Notes: generated by a model from the letters alone, not told the origin. A stretch of 64,000 nt of DNA from Chryseobacterium sp. 7 (GCF_003663845.1 NZ_RCCA01000001.1:62001-126000); one strand, 5' to 3'; shown: positions 28,877 to 39,258, counted from the stretch's first letter. Translations and numbers: made by a program.

Positions 28877-30454
28877 CTACTTCTTCTTTATTTCAAGAAT
28901 AAGAGTATTATTAGCTAAATCTTTAGTTCCAATTAATAGAGCTTTACCACTGCCATTAATATTATCCTCCAAAGTGTAGGCAGTTGTATTTGCTATGTCT
29001 TCATAGTTATTGAAAAGCGATTTTTCAGAGCTAAATCGACCCGAATTATAGCTTATTCTAGAAGGAAACATTGGACTTAAACCTGATATGAAATTTATAT
29101 CATCTGAGGCATTTCCATTATTAAGATCAATTTGCTTTAAAACGTTATTGCCATATACGAAATTTCTTAAATTAGTATCATAAGGCAAGATAACACTTTC
29201 CCCTGGAGATAGATAAAACGTACTACTATTCCACTTAGTTTGTGTTCTAAATTTAATTGGCAGAGTAGGAAAATCTGTATTTTTTAAAATTAATCGATAA
29301 CTTCTGTCAATACAATTTTGATATTCTAATACTTCTTTTAATTTTATAGTAACAGGTAGATTAGAGCCAATATTGACAGCAGTATATTCAATAGGGTATC
29401 CGGGGTTTGATTTTGAAACTTCTGCACCATTAACTACAAAGTTTCTAATTGAATCAAAGTTTCCAGATAAAGCACCTAGTGAAGACTCTAATCCTCCGCT
29501 AGCACTACCTCCAAATTGCTTTACATATACTGTAGCATTTTGTAAAGTAGATTGAAATTCTGATTTTTGTACTACAGAAATAGGAGTAGCTGGATTTTTA
29601 AAAGCGAAATTAAGAGCCTGCTCTAGTTTGGTAGAACTTTCATTGGATTCATATACCAATACATATAGTCGGCCATATGTTACAGATGATATATATACAG
29701 GGGGATTATCTGGTGAAATATATGGAGCAATTTGATCTTGAGGATAATTTTCTTGAATCCATCCATTTACTCCTTTTAGCCCAACTTTAGGCGTTACTGA
29801 AACCGAAAAAAATTTTTGCTTTAAAGTTACTGCATAATAGGTTTTATTACTTTTAATATTAATTCCTAAGCTTGTTGATAAATCAACAGCTGGGCCTGTA
29901 TATCCTACATTTAAAGCAAGCTGCAAATGTTTACTACTAGAGGTCCTCTGTATATCAATAGTATAATTTGCAGGGAAATTTGTTCCTGAGGTATAATAAC
30001 TATCTAATATTGTACCCAATTCATTCTGCACCTTTCCTGCTGTTGGATTATCAATATGTTTTGAGGTTGAAGTTGTATGATTCGAGGAAAAAGCATCTAC
30101 TTTTACTTCAATTGGATTTCGTCCATTATCACCTATAGGAATAGTAGCAATTTGACCAGACCTTATCGTCTGTCCTTGAACAAGATTCCCTGGCCACAAA
30201 AGATGAATACCTGTACCAAGTTTTGAAAACTCTCCAAAGGTTTTCTCATGTTCTTCAGTAATATTTTCACATACCATGTTCTTACCTAGCAAAGTTGGTA
30301 ATGATTTTCTCGATAGGTTTTTCTTTACTAAATCCGTAGATGGGCCATCATATATACTGTTGGCATTCTTTTCACCATAGCCATCTAATTGTTGATCTGT
30401 AATACAACTGTACAATAATAACGTAGATATAACTACATAAAATGTTGATTTCAT
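28877..30454 (-). CDS. Cholesterol-dependent cytolysin-family (CDC-like) lipoprotein
   Basis: 525 residues from the ATG at 30454 (MKSTFYVVISTLLLYSC, lipoprotein signal, C17); the frame runs on to 30514. CDC landmarks in order: LLWPGNLVQGQTI (86-98), NYTIDIQRTSSSKHL before the first membrane-hairpin region, YYAVTLKQKFFSVSV (206-220), PPVYISSVTYGRLYVL (251-266), LEQALNFAF, VYVKQFGGSASG, and NGAEVSKSNPGYPIEYT (CDCs have GATYSKKNPGVPISYT). The membrane-binding domain is diverged and the Trp-rich undecapeptide ECTGLAWEWWR is absent, so cholesterol binding is not expected. CDC-like proteins of this sort are known from Elizabethkingia and relatives. It should form pores in a still unknown target membrane after release from its lipid anchor. 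Confidence 0.9.
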   Translation of the reverse strand: MKSTFYVVISTLLLYSCITDQQLDGYGEKNANSIYDGPSTDLVKKNLSRKSLPTLLGKNMVCENITEEHEKTFGEFSKLGTGIHLLWPGNLVQGQTIRSGQIATIPIGDNGRNPIEVKVDAFSSNHTTSTSKHIDNPTAGKVQNELGTILDSYYTSGTNFPANYTIDIQRTSSSKHLQLALNVGYTGPAVDLSTSLGINIKSNKTYYAVTLKQKFFSVSVTPKVGLKGVNGWIQENYPQDQIAPYISPDNPPVYISSVTYGRLYVLVYESNESSTKLEQALNFAFKNPATPISVVQKSEFQSTLQNATVYVKQFGGSASGGLESSLGALSGNFDSIRNFVVNGAEVSKSNPGYPIEYTAVNIGSNLPVTIKLKEVLEYQNCIDRSYRLILKNTDFPTLPIKFRTQTKWNSSTFYLSPGESVILPYDTNLRNFVYGNNVLKQIDLNNGNASDDINFISGLSPMFPSRISYNSGRFSSEKSLFNNYEDIANTTAYTLEDNINGSGKALLIGTKDLANNTLILEIKKK

Positions 30455-31630
30455 AAAATATAATTTTCTTCTGACTTGTTCCAAAATTAAGGATTGTATA
30501 TTTTCTATTTTCACGCTATAATTAAATTACAATGTTCAAGTAATAGAATATTAATAGTAAATCATTTATAATTGATTTTTTAAATTAATTAGTTTTACAA
30601 TAACAGAATTACAAAAAATATTTAATAGTGAAAAACAATTATGGAAATTTAAGAAATAAAAATGACGAAAACCCAAATAAAGACTTCTAGTGCAATTTAA
30701 ATCACCTAATATTCTAAATAGTTTACGATTGTGTAATAATTAATGATGAAACAAAAAAGAAAGTCATTATTAAGAATAATTATTACAATAAGTTTGAAAA
30801 ATAGAATACAGAATGAAAATTAAGAATCTAAAAATGATAATGAGATATCACTGGTTTTATATTTTAATTAACACTGTTCGGAATTACTCACTTCTTCACC
30901 CTAAATCTTTAACCAAAATTTTCATCTGAAAATCCTAATCAATTTTAGTTCTGATTATGTTACGATAAAACTATAAATGCAACAGACCAGGCTTCATTTA
31001 TAGTTGGAAAATAAACAGATTAGTCATATGACAATCAAATAATTACAAATGGATTATGAAATTCATAGAATTGGTTCGATTTCCTGATTTCTTGATAAAA
31101 TTATAGCTTACGAAATCATAGTTAATAATATTTACGAATAGTTAATTTTTTGTAAAATATTAAGTATCAAGGCTGCTGCACAGTAAATGTAAAATTATCA
31201 TTGGTAAGATAGTATCTATTTATCACAATGCTTTAAAAACTCTGAATATTTAGTAATGTTCTTAAAGTGAAAGACATATGGAAAATTTAATCTCATCATT
31301 TGGAGGTTAATAACAGCTCCATATAGTTACTTTGAGTGATAGAATTATAAAGAAAAGCATTATCAAACACCAATAAAATACAGGTAAAAAATATTGTTTT
31401 GATGAATAAAATTACTTAAATTTATTAAAAATCATTGCTGAAAAGTCAGATGCTTTCATCAAATTTAGTATTAGTGAGGTGAATAACAATTAACATATGA
31501 AAACAATAATAAAATCTAGAAAACCAACAACTCATACTAATCTAAATAGGATTTAAATTTCATGGGCTTAGCCTGTATAAAAGTTTCATACTTAAATTAT
31601 ATCATTTAGGTTTAAATCATTATAAATAAT
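30455..31630. other. 1.2-kb gene-less region between cytolysin and histidine kinase genes
   Basis: No ORF of note. It must hold the divergent promoters of the cytolysin gene (left) and the kinase gene (right). AT-rich; no clear consensus promoter or hairpin seen by eye. Confidence 0.4.
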
Positions 31631-32662
31631 ATGGAAAATGCTTTATTAAATAATAAGTTTTTACGAGAAGTCGTAATATTCATTACTACGTTTACTTTAA
31701 CAATTCTTCATGAGTGGATATTTATTGACTCATTAAATGCTTTTCTTAAAAGCGTCCTTTTTTTCATAATACTTTATGGACAAGCTCAGATTAATAGATT
31801 ATATATTTTTCCATTTTTTACAAGCGGTAAAAAGAAATTATACCTTATCTTAACTTTAATATCTACAATATTCGGTTGTTTATTGCTTTTTTATATGAAT
31901 TACTACTGGATAGATCCAGAATATTATCAAAATAACAACATAACTTCCTCTTTAGTGTACAATTATATACTTTGTATTATTAGCTTATTCATGGTAATGT
32001 TCTTGCACTTAATTCAGCTGTCCTATCTTGATTCAAAGAGAATACTGGAAGACAAATTGGTGATCAATGAAATGAAATTTAAATTGCTCTCATCCCAGTT
32101 AAATCCTCACTTCTTTTTTAATATGCTTAATAATCTTTATGGCGCAAGTTTAACAAACCCCGCTAAAGTTCCAAATTTAATCATTCAACTTTCTCAATTA
32201 ATGAGATATCAGTTAGAAAAAGTAAATTCTTCCCAAGTAAAATTATCAGATGAACTATTATTTATTCACAATTATGTGAGCATGGAAAAAGATAGACTAG
32301 AAAAACGTTGTATAATAAATTTTGCCTTTCCTAAAGACAAAGAAGTTCTTAGGAAACATTTAATAGCCCCACTGATAATTATAACTTTGGTGGAAAATGC
32401 TTTTAAGCACAGCATCAATAACAAAAAGTGGTTTGTAAATATTTCAATTAATATTGATTCACACAAAATACTAATTGTTGATATACAAAACTCACTTGGA
32501 GACCCTCTATTGGTAAATACTTCTACAGGAATTGGTTTAAAAAACATACATCAACATTTAGAATTACTATACAAAGGAAGATATAAGTTAATACATTATA
32601 CAAATGAAAAAATTTATCGTGTAAATTTCTGTTTAGAATTAGATAAAGTTGAAGCTACATAA
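31631..32662 (+). CDS. LytS-type sensor histidine kinase
   Basis: 343 residues. Four membrane helices lie between residues ~12 and 131 (VVIFITTFTLTIL, VLFFIILYGQA, LILTLISTIFGCLLLFY, YILCIISLFMVMFLHLIQL). The cytoplasmic part has the His_kinase box LSSQLNPHFFFNMLNNLYG with H160, and a helical QLMRYQLEKV / LSDELLFIHNYVSMEKDRLE segment. The ATPase domain has N box LVENAFKHS (N256) and G box TGIGLKNIHQHLELLY. All catalytic positions are present. No periplasmic domain, so the signal is probably sensed in the membrane. The likely partner is the LytTR regulator at 25760-26455; the two bracket the toxin genes. Confidence 0.92.
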   Translation: MENALLNNKFLREVVIFITTFTLTILHEWIFIDSLNAFLKSVLFFIILYGQAQINRLYIFPFFTSGKKKLYLILTLISTIFGCLLLFYMNYYWIDPEYYQNNNITSSLVYNYILCIISLFMVMFLHLIQLSYLDSKRILEDKLVINEMKFKLLSSQLNPHFFFNMLNNLYGASLTNPAKVPNLIIQLSQLMRYQLEKVNSSQVKLSDELLFIHNYVSMEKDRLEKRCIINFAFPKDKEVLRKHLIAPLIIITLVENAFKHSINNKKWFVNISINIDSHKILIVDIQNSLGDPLLVNTSTGIGLKNIHQHLELLYKGRYKLIHYTNEKIYRVNFCLELDKVEAT

Positions 32663-33142
32663 ATTCGTAGCAATTAATAATTTTAACAAAAATATCAAAC
32701 ATTTAACATATATAATGAAGAACATATGTATATTATAATAAATTAAGTAGTATCTCTAAATCATTATAATATACTTCAGAATAACTAATAAAGTTGTAAT
32801 ATTAACAATTTTTAAAGGCAGCTAATTAACACACAAGCCTTTTCTATCATTAATTTTATATACTTTATCATGTTTTATTGTCAAAAAACTTAAAAATCAC
32901 CTTTTTTTGCAAAAATAAATTATACATGTTAAAAGACAAAATTAAAGTTTTTTTAAGAAAAGAAACTATCACATTATATATTATTCGTATTAAAAAGATA
33001 CATTATAAAAACTATGATTTTGAAAATAGTAATATTCTCATATGTTTAGGGGAACTAGGAAAATGGTTTGATCCAAGGTCTGTCATTAAAAGCAAGTATA
33101 ATTATTAATTATATTACAATTCAGCATGAAATAATAAATATT
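32663..33142. other. Intergenic, no supported gene
   Basis: A short TTG-started frame (32878-33108) is rich in Lys, Ile and Tyr and looks like chance. No hairpin or RNA gene recognised. Confidence 0.4.
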
Positions 33143-34320
33143 ACATTCTGAAGTTTTTTATCTTGGCATTGAAAGATTCAACGGCAGCATTAGTACTTTT
33201 ATCAAAATATTTAGGATGTCTCTATAATGGTATGATTATCTTTAAGGTTGAAAATGATTTAAACTCTGCTTCTTCAACATTCTTGAAACAATGTACCAGT
33301 TTAGTCATTGCTAAAGAATTTTATAATGTTTTGATTATAAATCTTTCTAAGCCCATCGACCAGATGATAAGCTTTTTCCAGGTCAGGATATAGACAGAAA
33401 AGGAATAGAAGCTCTTTGCCTCTGGGATTCACTCCACTTCTTTTGACCTTTATAAAGTAAATACCTGCTTCTTACCAAAAGCTGTTTCCTGGTATCTGCA
33501 TTGGTGAAAGATTATTCTTCAATAGAGTTATTTTCCATTTCAAGGGCTTCCCAGCGGTGTTTTATACAAGGGCTTCTATGGCTAATTTTGAACATGAAAA
33601 CGGTCACTTTTTAGCAATAAGTTTCATTGAGCCATACATATCCAAAATAAATTCTTTTACCATTATGCGAAACTTTCTGCTTATTTTTAATGATGTTCTA
33701 TAACAACTTCACGCCGGATTCCTTTAATTATTGCTACAATGCTGCCTTTTTTACCTGTTGCCTTCTTGGAAGTGAGAACAGTATAAATTTCTCCATCAGA
33801 GAGAGCTTCTTCATCCAAAGATAATGAATCTGAGAGGTTCTCAGGATAAAGAACCCAGTGGTGAGCATGAGATCTGTGCTCCCAATTCACATACTCACTT
33901 AGCTTATTTTGATATTGCCTTTGAAAAGCCTTCATTTAAACCAAAGAACTATGCAGTAACCTTCAGAGGAAGCGCTTTAATATCGGCTATTTTTTTAAGA
34001 AACTTGCAAAGTCCTGAATCATACACGTTCCTTTCACTACAAGATGCCAATCTCTCCGAGGAATTTCCCCCGATGACTTATCAGTCCATCTTCTTCTTTT
34101 TACATGAAGCTTTACTATTTTACCCCTTAATGGGTAATCATCTACGATGATTTTAGGTAAAAACCTTTCGATTCAATAGTTTTTCTTTGAACTCTTGGGG
34201 AGTACTATTTTTTTCTGCAAAATAAATATGAAGTTCAGTATTCTATTCTTCTGCTTTGATGATATCAAAGTATTTAACTAAAAATTCCGGAAGTAATAAT
34301 TTAAGAAGCTAGTGATCGCT
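33143..34320 (-). pseudogene. ISAon1-like transposase, both ORFs decayed
   Basis: Minus-strand pieces follow the two-part ISAon1 layout. The first ORF relic near 34320-33940 reads LLLPEFLVKYFDIIKAEE, ELHIYFAEKNSTPQEFKEKL and LPLKVTA. The second contains one intact stretch (33687-33935): MKAFQRQYQNKLSEYVNWEH, HHWVLYPENLSDSLSLDEEA, DGEIYTVLTSKKATGKKGSI. This includes the first catalytic Asp region. Pieces resembling DRFHVQ, QETAFGKK and NVEEAEFKSFSTL follow with stops and frameshifts. Not functional. Confidence 0.65.
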
Positions 34321-34614
34321 TAACAAGGACAAAGATACACCAACTTTTGCGCCTGACCCGTTACTTCCGATATAGATTTTATTGATTACACTAAAATTGT
34401 AGAAAAATTATAAATTAGTTTTAGTATATAAGTTTGCTTAAACTGACAATGTAATTTTGGGACAAATTCAATAGTACTTTAAGTGGTAAAGTACCACCAG
34501 AATATCTTATCCTTTACCCCAATATTTTGCGTTTCGTTAGCCTACCCCAATAAAAGATATACAATTCTTACCTAAATTAAACAAAGGCGATGCACTCAAA
34601 TAACGCTTATTATC
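34321..34614. other. Intergenic, end of fibre-like operon
   Basis: No ORF. No clear hairpin terminator for the leftward operon was found. Confidence 0.3.
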
Positions 34615-35184
34615 TTAATTCGGGCCTATTGTGAAAACAATTTGGGTAGCGTAATTTGTTGCGGGAATGATTACAGAAACACCACTTATCTGAACTTGTC
34701 CATTAATACCTGAGAACCTTACACTATTACCTAGTCCTAAGATTCCGGAAAAGTTGATGGTAAAAAATGCAGTGGCCACGGTTTGTGGTATTTCCACGTA
34801 GGTAGTCCCTCCATTAATGGTTGCAGTACAGCCGAGGCAGAGACCACTGATAGAGGTTGTTCCGCCACTTCTTTTAGTATAGAGATGCAGATTGCTATTC
34901 CATGTGGTTGGGGTATGATGTACGCTTATTCTGGCGGCACCACTTGAAAGAAGATTTAGGAAAGATCCCGGTAATGTTCCGGATAATGTATATAAATTGG
35001 TAACACTCTCATAAGTTCCGGCATAGTTTGTTCCGGCTTCGGTGATAGTAGGTACACTCACAGTCCAGTTACTTCCGCCTACAGTTATGGTTTGCCCTTT
35101 CATATAACTAGTGACAATTATAAGGATAAGACATAGATATATCTTAAAATAGGTTTCTCTGAAAAAGCGGATGTTGATTTTCAT
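34615..35184 (-). CDS. Secreted beta-rich protein, possible tip or minor subunit
   Basis: 189 residues. Uncleaved N-tail plus signal peptide (FKIYLCLILIIVTSYMKGQ). The mature part is Thr/Ser/Gly-rich beta sequence: TITVGGSNWTVSVPTITEAG, a CLGC pair near residue 117 (SGLCLGCTATINGG), and a C-terminus ending QIVFTIGPN. Last gene of a five-gene leftward operon, 9 bp after the 174-residue subunit-like gene. The Ile/Val/Phe-alternating final strand resembles the last strand of the neighbouring subunits, consistent with a partner in an assembled fibre. No database family recalled. Confidence 0.65.
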   Translation of the reverse strand: MKINIRFFRETYFKIYLCLILIIVTSYMKGQTITVGGSNWTVSVPTITEAGTNYAGTYESVTNLYTLSGTLPGSFLNLLSSGAARISVHHTPTTWNSNLHLYTKRSGGTTSISGLCLGCTATINGGTTYVEIPQTVATAFFTINFSGILGLGNSVRFSGINGQVQISGVSVIIPATNYATQIVFTIGPN

Positions 35185-35193
35185 TTTTCAATT

Positions 35194-35718
35194 TTATTCT
35201 GTGATGGTGTAGGTAATGACGACAGCCGTATTAGCCTGTGCAATTAAATTAGCATATGTATTGGTCGTTAATGAAACAGTAAGCAGATGGCCGTTACTTG
35301 AACCATTTCCTGTATAGGCACCTCCAATTCCACTGATAATAGTAGTGGCAGTAGTAGATAAGGTAATGACCCCAGCGGAAGTTCCCAATGTTCCTCCTCC
35401 AGCTCCGGTAGCTGCTGCGGCTTGTACTCTTATATTAACTCCTGCGATGACTTTATTCACAGACGCTGTAATTCTTCTGGTAAGACCGCCGGGAGCAATA
35501 GCAGAAGTATAATTGATCCATTTAGAGGTATTAGGTGTAGGGTTACCAATAGCATTTCCGGCTTCAGTAGGAGCGGTAAAATTAAGGGCAAAGCTTCCTG
35601 TAGGCTCAATATCCATTAAAGTCACAACAGGCAGTGTCATCGTTACATTGGTCTGGGAGTAAAATAATCCAGACAGAAGAAAAGATGCTAATAACAATAT
35701 GGAACGGATCAAAATCAT
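35194..35718 (-). CDS. Pilin-like or subunit-like secreted protein, paralogue 2
   Basis: 174 residues. Signal peptide MILIRSILLLASFLLSGLFYSQ. The mature protein shares its layout with the 192-residue protein at 39360: MTLPVVTLMDIEP, FALNFTAPTEAGNAIG, WINYTSAI, RRITASVNKVIAGVNIRVQA, AAATGAGGGTLGTSAGV, TIISGIGGAYTGNGSSNGH, and a final strand VVITYTITE. Its start overlaps the stop of the 915-residue outer-membrane gene by 4 bp (ATGA), so translation is probably coupled. Paired paralogues around a large barrel-like protein suggest major and minor subunits of a surface structure. Confidence 0.75.
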   Translation of the reverse strand: MILIRSILLLASFLLSGLFYSQTNVTMTLPVVTLMDIEPTGSFALNFTAPTEAGNAIGNPTPNTSKWINYTSAIAPGGLTRRITASVNKVIAGVNIRVQAAAATGAGGGTLGTSAGVITLSTTATTIISGIGGAYTGNGSSNGHLLTVSLTTNTYANLIAQANTAVVITYTITE

Positions 35719-38462
35719 TTTTTCTTTTTTATTTCATTATATCCCACTTTTAAGGATTCCTGCTGGTATTTTATTTCTATCTGCTGCTTAACAACACTGA
35801 TACTTATTTTTTTTGTTTCCGAAGACTGTAGCGTAAACTGAAATTTATCGTTGGAAACCTTGTAGCGTTTATCAAGACCATTACGATAAACTTTTACAGT
35901 CCAGTCTCCCGGCCTGAGGTAAGTGAAATCAAAATCCTCTCCTATAAAACAGATTTTTCGATAGGTTTGATCCTTGCTTGCCGCTTCTATAATAATACTT
36001 TCCTTTTTCTTTTTTTGTGCTAGGGGCTCAGGAAGTTCTGTCTGATTTTTATTTTCTGTTTCCAGAAATTGGATATGTCCTTTGACATTAGCCGCAGTAG
36101 TTAATCCGAAATTAAAAATATTTTCTTTATTGCTAAGAGAAAGTGCTGCGGGAAAAGTTAACGTAGAAATATCATTAATGTCTGTTGTTGAACGGTCTAT
36201 TTCCAGAAAATAATTTCCCGGGATCACATTTTTGAATACATAATTACCCTCTTTATCGGTTACTGAAAGATAGCTGCCCAGCATTAATCTTATTCCTTCA
36301 GTCTTTTTTATCCCAAGATTGCTAATGTTTCCTGATAAAGAAATATATTCTGCTGTTTTCTGTACTGGAACGTTGGGACGCCAGGTATACCGCATGGAAA
36401 ATATAAAATCTTTATCTCCAATTTCTCCTCTTTGTAATGAATATCTTCCGGAAAGATCCAGTTCATTTCCAGGAAATAGCTGTTGGTGAAAGAGAAGTTC
36501 AAACAAATTCCTGTCTTTAAAATATTCTTCAGGCATATAATTGTTCTGATAAAAAATACTTAAAGAAGTTTTATCAGAAAACCTGCTGTAAATTCTTGCC
36601 CCATAATAAAGCTGTTTCTGATTCAGCAGCTGGTATCTTGAGCTGATGGCATAACTACCGAATACATTAAAAGATGTTCTGAATTTTTCAAATGAAAGAT
36701 TGGCAGAATAGAAGCTTGAATTACCACTAAATCCAATCAGATAATTGTCTGTCTTACCAAACTGTCCTTCTAAGTTTACCTGAAACATACCGATCTTCTG
36801 ATCAATACTCACTTTGAAAAAACGCTCATAATAATCAAACTGTTTGGGTTCCAGACGGTCCTGATATTTTTGATAACCATTATTAAGGATAATAGAGCCG
36901 TTGGACAGGTATTTATACTGCAATCCATACTGGAAATACTGTCTGTAAGGCGCAGCTAAAAACAGTGTGTCTCTCTGAAAATTTTTTACATCCTGGGTAT
37001 AGTTGACAAAAGCCCCAAGCTTTTTAGAAATCTTGTAATAGACATTTCCGTTAAAAGTATTGGTATTTGTGAAATATCCGGCAAATTCAGGGCTTGCTTT
37101 TACATACATTAAACTTCCGTTGAATTTTTCAAAAGTAGCATCGGCCTGCAACATATAAGCTGTCCCATCAGTCTGTTTAGTTGTACTGTATGCAACTTCC
37201 CCGGAAAGATTGATGTTTCCGGATATTTTGAATTTTCCCTTAGCGTATGGAAGATGGGCATCAGAATCCAGTCTTACATCACTATATCTGACTTCTCCTT
37301 TTCTTGGCGTTTTATAAAGATATCCTACAGAAATTTCTGATTGTTTCCTGATTTTAAAAGTGGAATAAAAATTAAACTCATCCTTTATATCCCGAAAAAA
37401 TCTCGGATGATTATAGAACCCGCCCACACTTACTTTATTAAAATCATACCGGATTTCTGCGCCGCGGCCGTATCTTGCAAATTCCGTTAAGTAAGATGAA
37501 GAGTAGGTTTTATCACCCAGATGAATGAAAAAATCATCACGTTTATAGTTTAAAAAATATTCTTCATATTGGGTGAATGTGTTTAATTCTACGGGATTGT
37601 GTGTAACTGCCCGGAATTCAATCTGGTTTTTATTGTCTTTATCAAGGGTTCCTTTACCATAAATTTCTCCCTGAAAACCGTCATTGTAAACGCCCATATT
37701 CTTCATTCCTATGAAAGAGAGCGAAACGGCAACAGGAAGCCTGTGGTAAATGTCATTTTCTGAAGGTTTTACAGAGATAACCTGGGTGCTTACATAAACA
37801 CTTTGATTTTCTTTACTGCCACCTTTTGAGTACACAGAAAGATTTAGGTTCTGAAATTCATTTTGGCTCAGTTCAGGATTTGTTATTTTGTGGATTGTGA
37901 TTATTTTTGACTCATTGGGTTCTAATACTACCGAAAAATCACCATCAAGAACTGCATTTTTACTTTCCAAAAAAATGTCTTCCGTTATATTGCCATTATT
38001 TTTTAAAAGAAAGCTAGCCCTGATCGTTTCTCCAGCCCTTACAAATTCTGGCGAATCAAGAGCTGTGACAGAAAGGCTTCTGTTTCCTGAAACGGTTATT
38101 TTGGATGTTTTTGTGAAGGATATTCCGTTGCTGCGATCGGTAATATTCAATGTTACAGAATAATTGCCCTGAGCGGTTTCCGCAGCAATACGCAAAGGAA
38201 CCAGATAAGCGGAAGTCTCATGCGGAGCAAGCTGAAATTCTCCCTTTGCTAAAATAGGGGTAATAGAAGTACTGGATGTGGCAACTAAAATGTCATACAT
38301 TTTGCTTTCTGCCGAATTATTTTCTAATGTAAAAGGAATAGAAGTAGACATTCCCGGCATTAAACTATCTTTTTTACTGACCAATCGGGTAGATTGCTGT
38401 TGAGAAAAAATAAATGCCGGGAATAATAATATGATAATAAATAAAGTCCAAGTTCTAATCAT
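35715..38462 (-). CDS. Large outer-membrane protein with Ig-like domains, usher/platform-like
   Basis: 915 residues. Signal peptide MIRTWTLFIIILLFPAFIFS. Residues ~20-220 form two Ig-like/CARDB-type beta domains (SIPFTLENNSAESKMYD, FLLKNNGNITEDIFLES). Residues ~230-690 have the amphipathic alternating pattern of a beta barrel, with many aromatic-ended strands (YGRGAEIRYDFNKVSVGGFY, GLQYKYLSNGSIILNNGYQK). Residues ~700-800 are a carboxypeptidase-regulatory-like beta domain (VTDKEGNYVFKNVIPGNYFL), followed by a Lys-rich segment and another beta region. The order Ig, barrel, Ig resembles a secretion usher, but it has no recognisable PapC signature. Its 5' end overlaps the chaperone-like gene and its 3' end the subunit gene, supporting one assembly machine. 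Confidence 0.7.
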   Translation of the reverse strand: MIRTWTLFIIILLFPAFIFSQQQSTRLVSKKDSLMPGMSTSIPFTLENNSAESKMYDILVATSSTSITPILAKGEFQLAPHETSAYLVPLRIAAETAQGNYSVTLNITDRSNGISFTKTSKITVSGNRSLSVTALDSPEFVRAGETIRASFLLKNNGNITEDIFLESKNAVLDGDFSVVLEPNESKIITIHKITNPELSQNEFQNLNLSVYSKGGSKENQSVYVSTQVISVKPSENDIYHRLPVAVSLSFIGMKNMGVYNDGFQGEIYGKGTLDKDNKNQIEFRAVTHNPVELNTFTQYEEYFLNYKRDDFFIHLGDKTYSSSYLTEFARYGRGAEIRYDFNKVSVGGFYNHPRFFRDIKDEFNFYSTFKIRKQSEISVGYLYKTPRKGEVRYSDVRLDSDAHLPYAKGKFKISGNINLSGEVAYSTTKQTDGTAYMLQADATFEKFNGSLMYVKASPEFAGYFTNTNTFNGNVYYKISKKLGAFVNYTQDVKNFQRDTLFLAAPYRQYFQYGLQYKYLSNGSIILNNGYQKYQDRLEPKQFDYYERFFKVSIDQKIGMFQVNLEGQFGKTDNYLIGFSGNSSFYSANLSFEKFRTSFNVFGSYAISSRYQLLNQKQLYYGARIYSRFSDKTSLSIFYQNNYMPEEYFKDRNLFELLFHQQLFPGNELDLSGRYSLQRGEIGDKDFIFSMRYTWRPNVPVQKTAEYISLSGNISNLGIKKTEGIRLMLGSYLSVTDKEGNYVFKNVIPGNYFLEIDRSTTDINDISTLTFPAALSLSNKENIFNFGLTTAANVKGHIQFLETENKNQTELPEPLAQKKKKESIIIEAASKDQTYRKICFIGEDFDFTYLRPGDWTVKVYRNGLDKRYKVSNDKFQFTLQSSETKKISISVVKQQIEIKYQQESLKVGYNEIKKKK

Positions 38463-39258
38463 TTTTTACTTCTAATTCAACGTTGATTGCAAATGCATTC
38501 TCTTCTTCATCCGTAGCTATTATGGTGGCTCTGTATTTGTCCGGTGGTATTTTGCTGATGTCTATGTAAAACGTTTTGGAGGTATCTGGCAACAGACCCA
38601 TCGTTAAGCTTGAATAGGCTCCTACTTTCTCCCCTGTTTTACGGTTATAGATTTCAATGGTTGTTGTGGGTTTACAATAAAGATTACCGTTATTGGCAAT
38701 GGCTATCTTTGCTGTTTGTTTACCTTCCTGCTTTTCTACTTTTACACTTTCAAACTTAAGGTCCGGTTTGGCTTTTTCTGCTTCAAAATCTGTAATCACC
38801 TGAATGGCATATCGTATTACAGAAGTGATACTCACTCCCGGTTTATTATCGCTGGGTTTTATATCCTCTACCGGTTCTACAATGATGACACTCCAATAGC
38901 TTCCGGGATCTACAACCTGATTAGGAACGGTAATTTCATAAAGCACTTCTGTCTTTTCCTTGCCTTTAAGGGTAACCAGATTGGTGTTGAGCTTTATCCA
39001 TTCTCCGTTAGAACGTTTATTGGTGCGTAATGCTGTATAATTAATGGTTCCATCTGCATGGTAAGCAAAATCCTGTAAGAATAGTTTTACACTTTGAGGG
39101 TTGCTGCTCGTGTTTTCAATGGAAACTTTTCCCTTGTAAACTTTCCCGTTTTCTATTTTATAAGAATGCGTAAGCCCGTTGAGAATCACAATGCCGGCAT
39201 GTAAAAAGCTGAACTGCAAAATCAAGGTGATCAAAAGAAGAATACGCTTTGTCATCAT
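38455..39258 (-). CDS. Periplasmic chaperone-like Ig-fold protein
   Basis: 267 residues. Signal peptide MMTKRILLLITLILQFSFLHA. Two Ig-like domains: the first (HSYKIENGKVYKGKVSIENT, SVKLFLQDFAYHADGTINYT, SYWSVIIVEPVED) resembles pilus chaperones and also the DUF916 proteins that partner WxL proteins. The second is PDLKFESVKVEKQEGKQTAK through YRATIIATDEEENAFAINVE. No C-terminal membrane anchor. It lies between a subunit gene (101 bp upstream) and the usher-like gene (8-bp overlap), the usual place of a fimbrial chaperone. Role inferred from fold and position. Confidence 0.7.
   Translation of the reverse strand: MMTKRILLLITLILQFSFLHAGIVILNGLTHSYKIENGKVYKGKVSIENTSSNPQSVKLFLQDFAYHADGTINYTALRTNKRSNGEWIKLNTNLVTLKGKEKTEVLYEITVPNQVVDPGSYWSVIIVEPVEDIKPSDNKPGVSITSVIRYAIQVITDFEAEKAKPDLKFESVKVEKQEGKQTAKIAIANNGNLYCKPTTTIEIYNRKTGEKVGAYSSLTMGLLPDTSKTFYIDISKIPPDKYRATIIATDEEENAFAINVELEVKND

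Noticed and set aside
32878..33108. Rightward TTG-started frame of 76 residues after the histidine kinase gene
   Set aside because: Rich in Lys, Ile and Tyr, rare start, no signal or family resemblance, and AT-rich surroundings; it looks like chance.
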